Assembly: GCA_020746995.1 (NCBI GenBank)
Contig: JAGPXD010000007.1
Coordinates: 620,001-684,000, forward strand
DNA: 64,000 nucleotides
DNA from: Plectosphaerella cucumerina
Taxonomy: Eukaryota > Ascomycota > Sordariomycetes > Glomerellales > Plectosphaerellaceae
Direction: 5' to 3'
Shown here: piece after piece, positions 31,917 to 41,614 of the stretch
Position numbering within the stretch: the first letter of the stretch is position 1
Layout: the number at the start of each line of letters is the position of its first letter
The notes under the pieces: model-generated
What the model saw: only the letters and a program-made list of their open reading frames with translations
Databases searched by the model: none
What the model was told of the DNA's origin: nothing
Position numbers and translations under genes: made by a program

Positions 31917-33229
31917 TCATTCAGACGACGATATCTTGATCGCTTTCACATTGCTTGCTTCAGATCTACTTCTTGGGCAGCCCCCACAACCCGAGGGTCG
32001 GGCTATAGTTCTCGACCTCCTTCGCGCCGAAATCCCAGCGCTGTAGAAGTTACGCAGGAACAGCTTGCCCAAGAGGTTGAAGTCGCCGGGCTCGAATGGC
32101 GGCCAGCACGCGCCTTCGCGAGCGGGGAAGCCGGGGCGAGCCAGCTGGTCGCCGATCAGGATGACGGGGAACTCGGTCGCGCTGGTGGTGTCGGCGAAGC
32201 TGAAGGGGACGGACCACGACGAGCTGAAGTCGTCGCACATCATAACGTGTTCGCCCCAAAGTATGGCAGTCCAGTTGAGCCCGATAGAGTGGTAGATGTC
32301 CTCGATCTTGTTCTCGGAGAGTAGAATACCGCCGCCGCCCGTGTCAAAGACGGCGTTGGTGTAGACAAAGTCGACCTTTGTCTCGACGGCGGGCGTATCG
32401 TTGTCGCCAGGTGCGGTGCCGTTGGGGGCAGTGCTGCGACTGCCGGGAGCGACAGAGCCCGTAACAGACATTAGGTTGGAGCGCCAGACCTCGTACCCCG
32501 ACCAGCCGACGATGGGAATCTTAGCGGCCTCGACGCCGTCGGAGAGCTCTTGCTCCCTAGATGCACCAATAGTGAGCACTCTATCAGTCACGCCCTCGGC
32601 CTCGGGGTCGGAGGGGTAGTAGATGCCGAAACACGTCTCGTCGAGCTCAGGCATCAATGTCTCAATGAAGGTGTCGGCGCTGCCGACGGAGATGCTGCTG
32701 AAGGCGAAGCCAATGAAGCCGTCGGAGGGCATAACGGCCCAGTTGGACTCGTTGGCGGCCATGAAGGACTGGGTCCAGGAGAAGTCGCCGACGTGCACAA
32801 CGTCCGAGACAAGGGAGCCTGCGGTATTGCCACCCTCATAATCGATGAGACCATATTCGCCGGTGAGGTTGCCGGTAGACGAGGCATCGATCGTGTATCC
32901 AACGCGGTCGTACCCAGGCCTGTCAGTTGGCACTCTTCGGGGGTTCTGGCTGGGGGACTTGCCCGTTAACGTTGGGGCAGGTCTCGGCGCATTGAGCATC
33001 AACGGCCCAGGCTGTGGCGCTGCCAGTGTCGAACATGAATCGGTAGGGCTTGGCTGGGGTGCCGATTTCAACCTCGACGAGGGCCTGGTCTGGTCAGCAG
33101 TTTGTTGCGCGGGCTCTGCGAGCATGGAAGACCTACGTAGCCGTTGCTCACAACGATGGGCAGGTTGAGGGCAGTGGCTGAGGCCAGGCCTGTCGCTGAA
33201 GCCGCGACCAAGAAGTGGAGGGAGACTAT
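31917..33229 (-). pseudogene. Pepsin-like aspartic protease gene with lost start codon and C-terminal frameshift
   Basis: Exons 33137-33229, 32963-33084 and 31917-32919. Both active-site motifs are present: FDTGSATAW in exon 2 and AVFDTGGGGILL in exon 3, with the signal peptide, GTP-loop region and C-terminal LLGKLFLRNFYS as in fungal A1 proteases. Two lesions stand out. The codon where the signal peptide begins is ATA in an otherwise ideal CACC context, with no ATG in that frame upstream before a stop. After FYS one base appears to be missing, because the expected ending GAKEVENYSPTLGLWGLP lies in another frame and ends at 31966, while the current frame runs to 31917. The second intron uses a GC donor (GCAAGT). 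Everything between is free of stops, so the damage is recent, or caused by sequence errors. Confidence 0.75.
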
Positions 33230-35510
33230 GGTGACGGATGACTGACAAGAGAGCAGTCCTGAAGCCGGCCTCAAGGAGGGCTCAGCTCCTACTTATTATG
33301 GATTTGCTCCCAAGGAGAAAAGACGCCATTCGGATATCGGCTGCCGTGCTGGAGAGCTTGAGGCTCTGGGTCGCTGGCTCGTATCCCATCATTGCACAAC
33401 TGGGCCACGGCACTGGTCTACAGGGCCTCTTTCCAGGAGGCCCCTGCGCAGCAACGGGTGCCATCCGGGGGACCCTCCACTGCAACGAGTCGTTCCCCAG
33501 CCTGGAAAAAGCAGCAATGACGGCATGGCAATCTCGTTGCGAAGACTTGCCGCGGCGATTTGATGCCAGCCCACAGCTGACATCAGAGGGGAGATGCCAT
33601 GGAGATGCATTAATCGATCAGAGCCTGCACCTCCACCTGAGCAATGCGGAGGGCGAGCAGTAGAGTCCCGCGGGCCCGACGACTCGCTGGAAGAGCGCGG
33701 GAGAATGATGCCAGGACGAGAAGCAACATGGGCGCGACGCGAACTGCGAGCACCAGAAGCTGGATGAGCCGGGCGACGAAGCGGAGCATCGCGGGGTGGA
33801 TTTCGTGGTGTTTTGGCGCTGTCTTCAATCGACCGAGATAACTCGAGATGCAGGTTTACGCAAAGACGATAAGAACGAAATGAAGCAGATATCCAAGAAG
33901 TGCCCTCAAAAACATGGCATTCACTGGGCCTCTCTCGCCTTTTGACTGGCGCGGTCGCAGGCCATCATCCGGGCTGCTTTTCGCGCGTACCCGACTCGTG
34001 GTCGTGGCGCATGATGATGCCTGATGAGCGCAGTCTCGTTCGGGTGGTCATCCGCGTACCCGATCAGAGGCACCCCACGGAACGCGCATGACGAGAATGC
34101 CAAACGGGCAGACGTCTTGGTTATAAGGCCTCACAGCCACGGCGAGAAGGCCTTGTGCCACGGTGGCGGGAGTTCGGGGGGTTGAAGTCGCACGGGAGAA
34201 TCGGAAGGACGGAGGGCACGAGGACTCCGTCTCGGGTTGAGGCCTTGATGAGAGGAGGGAAAGCTGGGCACGGCAACGGAGGCAGACTCTCGGCCCGGTC
34301 AATTGATGAGGGAGGTATCGATGAGTTAAGATCAACACGTCGATGGACCGCAATGACGACGTTTGCTGGGGCCGAGGAGAAGGAGGAAGACGATCACAAC
34401 ATCGGCTGTTGAAGAGTTGGCCGCCTCGGCTGTTCTTTGTGGGCTGACCCTGCGGCGTGGTCAGGGCGCTGGGATTCGGTCACTCGCCATCCACTTCAAT
34501 TTCGAAGGACCAGGGGCTGTGCGGTGACATCCTTCAGCCCGACCAGCCTCCTTCTCCATGACACGAGACTTCAGACTTCGTTGTCCGGTTACAATGCCCG
34601 CGAAGGAAGATGTGGTCAGCATGGGTGAGAAGAGCGCATGTCCGGGCCTGTTAAGTCTAGAAAGCGATGGCCAGCCTCTTTTCTTCCCCTCGCTTCCTCC
34701 AGACTCCCTGCGTCCGTCGGCCAACCCGGGCTCTATTTTTAGGGGGGACTCACGAACCAAGCCCGACAGGGCCGGCCCTACACGAGGACCCCTCGGATCT
34801 GGCCGTAGCCGGAAAACGGCCCCGGCGACTTTACTGCATGTTCCCCAGAATGCCCAGCCTTGCCACTCCCGTGCACTGGCGAGCTGGCGAACCCCCCTGG
34901 CTTCTACGGACTTCGGCATCGCTTCGATGAAGCTTCTGCAGCTCACCCCGTATCGCCAGGTCATGCGTCCTCCCCAGCTGCAGGGCGCGACGACCGGCGT
35001 CCCTGCGCGATTCGGAGCCGAGCCCGGACGCCTGCTCTTTCGCATCAGCTGAGCTTTGCTCCCAAGTGCCTCTGCTGGCCCGTCGACCGATACGAGCCGT
35101 TGCGACGTCGAATACAGTGGCTCTGCACCCATTTTTGGAGGGGGTCTAACCCACAAGAGATCGTCGACTCCGGCTCCAGCGGTGAGCTGTCCAACACGAG
35201 GCATGATCTCACGATGCACGCATCTTACCCACGCCCGGCCTGGGTTGTTCCTACGGACAACACGGCTTACCCCTACGCGAGCCTCGGTCTCTCGGGCATC
35301 ATCGTCGTGATCGCCGGGCAACAACCAGCTCTACCCTGATGTCCTCTGGCTACAAAAGGGACCTCTCGCCGCCGCCTTTCTGAGTCTAGGCAGCTCTCAT
35401 CATCATCACCACACATCACAACATCTTCTCACTCTTCAAACACTTCCACAATCTCCAAACCCACATACCTCTACCAATCCACCCTCCCACCACCCACAAC
35501 CACCTTCAAG
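33230..35510. other. Long intergenic region
   Basis: No gene supported. A 59-codon minus-strand frame near 33613-33789 starts with a hydrophobic stretch but has no further support. A 287-codon minus-strand frame at 34461-35324 is opposed by long plus-strand frames and has no domain. The last 150 bases are pyrimidine- and CA-rich, the usual leader of highly expressed fungal genes, and belong to the small secreted protein that follows. Confidence 0.5.
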
Positions 35511-35933
35511 ATGCAGTTCTCCGTCACCGCCGCCCTCACCACCCTCCTGGCCGCCTCGGCCCTGGCTGCTCCCGCCCCCTCGGCCAACAACTGGACCATC
35601 GAGTCCATGAAGCGCTCCTGCGACGGCGCCGACACGGCCTGCAACTGGTCCTTCACCGTCAACAACGGCGCCGCCAAGACCGCATGCGCCTACACCGTCA
35701 AGAAGGCCGGCAACACCCCCGCCAGCCAGGCGCCCCAGAACGGCGCCAAGTGCGGCCCCTACACCGTCACCTCGGGCTGGTCCGGCCAGTTCGGCGCCGG
35801 CAACGGCTTCACCACCCTGAGCGTCGTCGACCTCGGCAAGAAGCGCATCGCCTGGCCCGCCTACACCGACAAGCAGCTCGCCGGCGGCAAGGTCGTCTCC
35901 CCCAACCAGAGCTACCCCGTCCAGTCCCTGTAA
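35511..35933 (+). CDS. Small secreted protein, 140 aa, four cysteines
   Basis: Single exon with a signal peptide (MQFSVTAALTTLLAASALAA) and strong C-ending codon bias, a sign of high expression. The mature part opens with NNWTIESMKRSCDGADTAC and continues with CAYTVKK, KCGPYTVTSGWSGQFG and a C-terminal IAWPAYTDKQLAGGKVV. This pattern (SC-TAC-CxYTV-CGPY) is familiar from a conserved group of small secreted proteins in plant-associated ascomycetes. Four cysteines suggest two disulfides. No enzymatic motif is visible. It may be a wall or host-interface protein. Confidence 0.78.
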   Translation: MQFSVTAALTTLLAASALAAPAPSANNWTIESMKRSCDGADTACNWSFTVNNGAAKTACAYTVKKAGNTPASQAPQNGAKCGPYTVTSGWSGQFGAGNGFTTLSVVDLGKKRIAWPAYTDKQLAGGKVVSPNQSYPVQSL

Positions 35934-36296
35934 GGGGCGCTTCGGCATGACTTTACACGATATTTGATGACGACTTGGATATGGATCCGGTGGACATGGG
36001 TGGATGCATGACGCATGGAAGATACAAGCACAGCATATACACAAGCTTGGACATAAAATAGTAATATTAATCACACTCCTTTGACAACATTCGTGTTCAA
36101 CTTGGTGGTAATGTGATGATCGGAATCATCGGAAAGGGTCTGCGAAGAATCAACAGAGAGCTTGAACACGACAAGGCTTCAGAAAATCAAGGAGGCTGAA
36201 CTTCTAATGGACTGGCGGATCTCGGATGCTTTACTTAAAAAACAAGTTGAAAGAATTGCGGAATATGTACAAACGCCTGACCCTCACTACATGTAC
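35934..36296. other. Gap between convergent genes
   Basis: 3' regions of the flanking genes; a short AT-rich stretch near 36055-36075. Nothing else seen. Confidence 0.5.
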
Positions 36297-39200
36297 CTAT
36301 GCCTGAACAAGTCCCTTTTGACCCAACAACCACCATGCCTCGTCGAGAACTCCCTCCGGCGATGCACCCCCATCAACCGGGAAGACATCCGCCTCTCCAG
36401 CCGCTGGCTCTTCATAAGCCGAGACCTGTCCCTCAACCATTGATGGCGCCATGTAATGCCCCTCGCGACCCTCGACACGCTCCAGAAGCACCTCTGGCTC
36501 GCACTGAAGATCCAAGAAGACCGTCTGCGCCACATCGCCCACCTGCTTCCTGAGAGCATCGCGGTATGATGTCCTCAGTGCCGAGCAGCTCACCACGACC
36601 GAGTCATAGCCCAGCTCCTCAACACTCTCAACAGCCCTCCTTCCAAGCCGTCCCAGCCACGAGGCACGGTCATCGTCCGTCAGGGCCTCAGACGCAGCCA
36701 TCTTGGCGACGCTCGCCCGAGAATGCAGCGAGTCTCCCTCAATGAACGGGACGCTGAGCTTCTGAGCCAGCGATGTCGCTAAAGTCGACTTGCCACTGCC
36801 GCAAGGGCCAGCAACGAAAACGATCGACTTGGCAACCTTATCCTTAGGCTTTCCCGGCGCAGCCCAGGCGCCGGCCAGGAAGCACGACACGAAGCTGTCA
36901 ACAAGCTCCTGGTTCAGTACTGGGGCATTGGCGAGAGCCGGGGCCAGCGAGCACGCAACATCCGTGGCGTAGGCCTTGGGCGGCGCAAACTCGTCCTTGT
37001 CGTACTTGCTCGCAAAGAAGTCAACCAGCTTGATGGGCGGGTTGAGCGCCGGATCAGGCTCGGAAGCGCGCAGGCGGCGAACCCACTCCCTGGGCTCGAC
37101 CTCCTCGAACTCGAGCCCGGCCCTCTTCAGAGCGGGGAGCAGATCGGCCGTCCAGTCGAAGAGCTTCGGGTTCGTCACGTTGGTGAAGACGCTGCCTGCA
37201 TCGGAGAGGGAGATCTCCGCCACAGCCGCGGCGACAGTGTCGACGGGAAGCCACGAGGGGGTCTCACGGAGGCGGGGCAGGGCGCCAACAGTGAGAGCCG
37301 ACTGCAGCATGAGAGGGATGGCCTCGGTGCTGTTCCAAACACCGTGCATCGTATCGGCGACAATCTGGCCGACGCGCAGCACACGGGCCGTGACGCCCTG
37401 CTCGGCTGCCCGCGCGCAGAGGTGCTCAGCGACGCTCTTGGACTGCGCATAACCCATACCCTGCGCCCACTCGAGGTCGGGAACAGCCTCAGGGATGGGC
37501 ACAGTCGTGGACCGGACGACGGTGCTGACGGACGAGCAGAAGTTGAGGCTCGCACCGGGGCCGGCGGCGCGGCAGAGGTCGATAAGGTTGGCGACGCCGG
37601 CGACGTTGCTCTTCTCGAAGCTCGAGAGGCGCATGTTGAAGTTGACGGACCAGGCGCAGTGGATGGCGGTGCGGAGGTTCTGGCGGAGTGAGGCGTAGGT
37701 CTCCTCGGACAGGCCGAGGTGGGCGTCGGAGAGGTCAGAAGCAAGGCTCACCAGCTTGCGGCGCTGGTCGAGAGGGAGGCTGTGGTAGACACGGCGCTGG
37801 ATGAGGGATGCCCTCACTCGTTTGGCGGCTTCGTCGTCGGACTTGGCGCGGACGAGGCAGTAGATTGTGCTGATGGAGGGGTCGGCGGCCAGCTTGGCGA
37901 CGACATGAGCGCCCAGGGAGCCGGTTGCGCCGGTCACGGCAACGGAGGAGGACGATGAGGAGGAGACCGAGGCAGGCTGGAGAGCGTACTTATCGATCAG
38001 GCTCTTCATCTCGTCTTCAACGGCAACAGCGGCGTCGTTCTGCGTCTCTCCCCTGAGACCATGCAAGTACGTCGCCAACCGGGCAACCGAGGGGTTGTCA
38101 AACACGACCGTCTGACCAAGCTTCTTGCCGCCGACGTCGACGGTCTTGAGAATCTCGCTCCTCATCTGGATAGCCTGCAGCGAGTCGAGGCCAAGGGAGA
38201 AGAAGTCCGTGTCGTCGTCGAAAGGTACCTGTCTGGCCAGCGCGGCGACGAGGATCTGACGCACGAAGGCCCGGAGCTCCTCGGGCGACAGCGCCTGTAG
38301 CTCGCCCGCGCCGGCGTCGGCCCTGTCGTATGTCTCATCGATCTCGGCGGCGTATCGCTTGTAGAAAGCCTGACGGATGACGCTGCCCTTGTCGGTGCGC
38401 GGATAGTCGCAACCGGCAGGGAGAAGGCGAATCATCGACCGCGAGATGCGCGCGTAGGCCTCGACACCACGGCATGCAGCCTCGACGACGGGCCAGATGA
38501 CCTCAAGAGTCTCTTCCTCGGTCTTGCCGGCCAGCGACTCAGCCGGCACGATCAGCACGCCGAGCGAAGGGCGGCCAGCGCCGAAGATGACGGCCTCAGC
38601 GACGTGCCTGCTGGAGCGGATGGCGCCCTCGGTCGAGACAGGGTTGAACTTTTCGCCGTTGACGAGGGCGATGGTGTCATCACGACGGGCGACGTAGCGC
38701 CAAGCGCGCGGGATCGTAGGGTGCGGCTCGAAGAGATCCTTTGTCGCATAGGAGCCATCGGGCTCACTGGAGGCGACCTTTGATGGCCATCCGTCGAGGA
38801 CGACGCACTCGAAGAGACCAGGGCCGCGAGGAATCCAGCGCAGGAAGGGCGAGAGCTTGGGCGACTCGCGGACGTAGTTCCAGGCTCGGTCGTCGGCAGG
38901 TCGGAACGAGGTCATGAGCTGGCCAACCTCGGTAGCACCGTAATGGCCGACGAGGTTGACGCCGGCGTCGACGAGGCCGTTGCCGAGGTCATCGGGGCAG
39001 GCAGATCCGCCGTACATGACAATCTTGAGGTCGCGGAGGAGGGCCATGCCCTCGTCGGACTCGGAGAGGAGCTTGAGGGCGTAGGGGACGCCGTAGAAGA
39101 TCTCGAAGCGGTGGGCGCGCATGATGCGGGTGAGGTGCTCGTGGGTCAAGGGCAGGTCGGCGTTGTAGAGGTGGATGGGCTTGCGGCAGTAGATGGCGCG

Positions 39201-40077
39201 GAAAAGGTTGCAGATGCCGTGGTTGTGGTAGAGGGGGAGGGTGATGAAGGCCTTCATCTCCATGCTGAAGGCGTAGTTTGCCACGGCTGACTTTTGAGTC
39301 TGATAGATGGGCTTGGGAAGGCCAGTTGAACCTGGAAGGGTTAGTAGGAAATTTTTCAAAGGATGAAGGGGACTTACCGCTCGAGTGGATGATGTAGATG
39401 TGGTTGTCGGCCTCGACGGCCGGGTCGAGGTGGTAGTCCATCCGTGTGTCGGCGTGGACTTCGATGGAGAACTCAAAGGCAGACCGGCCCACGATCTCCA
39501 TGATGCCCAGCGAGGGCAGGACCTTTTGGGACTCCTTGGCCGTGTCGACAAACCGAGCATCTGTGATGAGATACTTTGCGCCAGTGAGATTGATTAGGTT
39601 GTCAACGGCCTCCTGAGAGATCCTCGTTGAGAGGAAGAGGGTCGTGTAGCCCAGCTTTGTGAGGGCGAGCATCGTGATGAGATACTCAAAGTTGGAGGGC
39701 CCAAGCACAGCCACGGTCAATGGCTTCTCTGCGGACGACTTGCGTGCCGGGATATGCTGCTGGTAGACTTTTGCGGCGCGGTAGGCGAAGACATCGAGCT
39801 GGCGCATCGTGTAGTCGACGTAGTTGATGCCGGACGACGGGTAGGAGACGATGACCGAGTCTGGGTCGGCCCTCGCCCGCCGGCGGACAAGCTCATCGAC
39901 GGTTGTGATGGTCGAGTCATCTTCAGGGACTGGCGAGGACTCGGTGAGTGAGGAGACAGGGGCCGGGCTCGCCAGAGGCTCCGTAATGCCCGTAGGGCCG
40001 TACACTGATGGTGGTGACATATTCGTATGTGAGAGTTTGGCTGAGGTGACCAGTGGTGAGCTGTTGGAAACGGGCAT
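36297..40077 (-). CDS. NRPS-like adenylation-thiolation-reductase enzyme fused to a gluconokinase-like domain
   Basis: Exons 39378-40077 and 36297-39331 (donor GTAAGT, branch TACTAAC) give 1244 aa. Domain order: adenylation (about 45-560; HSSGSTGLPKP across the intron, GHYGATEVGQ, NGEKFNP), carrier protein with Ser at about 616 (LGLDSLQA), NAD-dependent thioester reductase (VTGATGSLGAHV near 700; GYAQSKSVAEHL), then from about 1070 a kinase. The kinase has a P-loop (VAGPCGSGKSTLA), EGDSLHSRASVAKM, LTDDDRASWL, VVSCSALRTSYRDALR and a C-terminal REGHYM segment, the full set of gluconokinase motifs. A, T and R would activate a carboxylic acid, load it and release it by reduction. The kinase could then phosphorylate a hydroxyl. 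The last exon runs through R and kinase without a break. Start: ATG 40077 or 40020. Confidence 0.88.
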
Positions 40078-40544
40078 GTCTTGAGGGTCTCGATGATGAT
40101 ATACTAGTAGAATGGGATGTGCCTCTCCCGTGCTGGTGTCTGTCCATCGGCGACTCGTGACGCGGCGTTGCAGCCGTTGCCGTTTGCTCCGACTGTCCAG
40201 TGGTAGCTCGGGTATTGCTGATCTTCGGAAAACATGCCGCCTCAGAGATGCAGTGCTGATCGGATTCTGGCCGAAGTGCCGAAGTGGAGGGGGAAATCCG
40301 TCGGTGGACGCTGGATGCGGATTAAAGTCCGTCGCCTTATGGGCCCCCTTTTCCGTCTCTCCGCCACCGCTGATCAACAACGATGATGCTCGTTTGGCAC
40401 CTCAGGATTGATGAGGTTAAAGTTGAGCATCGCAGTGCTATTCGAGTGGTATCCCCTAACATCCAGATCTTTCTTATTCACTGTCAGATACCATCTCAAG
40501 CAAGAAATCCGCCACTACCAAGACTCACTCAGATCACCATCACC
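40078..40544. promoter_or_regulatory. Divergent promoter of the reductase-kinase and aldo-keto reductase genes
   Basis: 467 bases between two start codons on opposite strands. Such an arrangement allows joint control, for example by the Zn2Cys6 regulator two genes away. I see no clear CGG-N-CCG dyad by eye. Confidence 0.4.
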
Positions 40545-41569
40545 ATGCCTCTCAACACACACCTCACCCTGAACACGGGTGCCAAGATCCCTACCGTGGG
40601 CTTCGGCACATGGCAGGCCAAGCCTGGTGAGGTCGAGGTTGCCGTTGAAACGGCTTTGCGCGCGGGATACCGCCACATCGACTGCGCATCCATCTATCGC
40701 AACGAGGCGGAAGTCGGCGAAGGCATTCGCAAGAGTGGCGTCCCACGGTCAGACATTTTCCTCACGGGGAAGCTGTGGAACACGCACCACGCCCCTGAAG
40801 ATGTTGAGGCGGGCGTCAACAAGACTCTCCAGGACCTGGGTACGGATTACCTTGACCTATTCCTTATGCACTGGCCGGTGTAAGCAACTCTCGCCCTCAC
40901 TTCCCATTGATTCCTTTGCTGACCGACCCCAGCGCCTTCAAGAACACCGGCAAATGGTTCCCGCTCGAGGAAAGTGGCGTCTTCGCTCTCGCGGACATCG
41001 ACCCCGCCATTACTTGGGCAGCCATGGAGAAGCTCGTTGCCTCGGGCAAGGTGCGCGCCATTGGCGTCTCCAACTTTACCATCAAGCGTCTCGAGGCCCT
41101 TCTCCCAACGACAAAGACCGTCCCCGCTGTGAACCAGGTCGAAGCGCACCCCTACCTCCAGCAGCCCGACCTCCTAGCCTTCTGCAAGTCCAAGGGCATC
41201 GTGGTGACGGCCTACTCGCCGCTGGGGAACAACCAGACGGGCGAGCCGCGGACGGTCGATGATCCATTAGTCGGTGAGCTGGGTGCCCGCCTGGGTCTTG
41301 ACGGCGGCCAGCTCCTCGCGTCCTGGGGTGTGCAGCGCGGCACCGTTGTGCTGCCCAAGAGCGTGACGCCGAGCCGGATCGAGTCCAACTTCCGCGTGAG
41401 CGAGCTGCCGGAGGACGCTTTTGCGCAGCTCAACGCACTGGAGAGGAACAAGAGGTTCAACTGGCAGACGCGGTGGGGTTTCGACATCTTCCAAGAGCTC
41501 GGCGATGCGGAAGTCAAGCGAGTAGCGCAAGAGTCAGCAGAGGAGAACAAGACAAAGTTCACCGTGTAG
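40545..41569 (+). CDS. Aldo-keto reductase
   Basis: Exons 40545-40879 and 40933-41569 (donor GTAAGC) give 323 aa, the normal size of an AKR (TIM barrel). The catalytic tetrad is complete: Asp46 and Tyr51 in HIDCASIY, Lys76 in TGKLWN and His109 in LFLMHWPV. The NADPH-binding end shows VLPKSVTPSRIESNF. The enzyme should reduce an aldehyde or ketone with NADPH in the cytosol. It is transcribed away from the reductase-kinase gene from a shared promoter, so the aldehyde released by that enzyme is a natural candidate substrate (inference). Confidence 0.92.
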
Positions 41570-41614
41570 ATTATCGTGCAGAAATAGACATTAGAGGCTT
41601 CGTTCACTTGATCA

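Noticed and set aside
33613..33789. 59-codon minus-strand frame starting with a hydrophobic segment, considered as a lost first exon of the protease gene
   Set aside because: The protease already has its own signal peptide at 33137-33229, and no splice pair joins the two in frame convincingly.
34461..35324. 287-codon minus-strand frame in the promoter of the 140-aa secreted protein
   Set aside because: No family, opposed by plus-strand frames of 84-164 codons, and occupies a region with leader-like composition.
36162..36443. 93-codon plus-strand frame at the 3' end of the reductase-kinase gene
   Set aside because: Antisense to the kinase domain, whose motifs are complete; no independent support.
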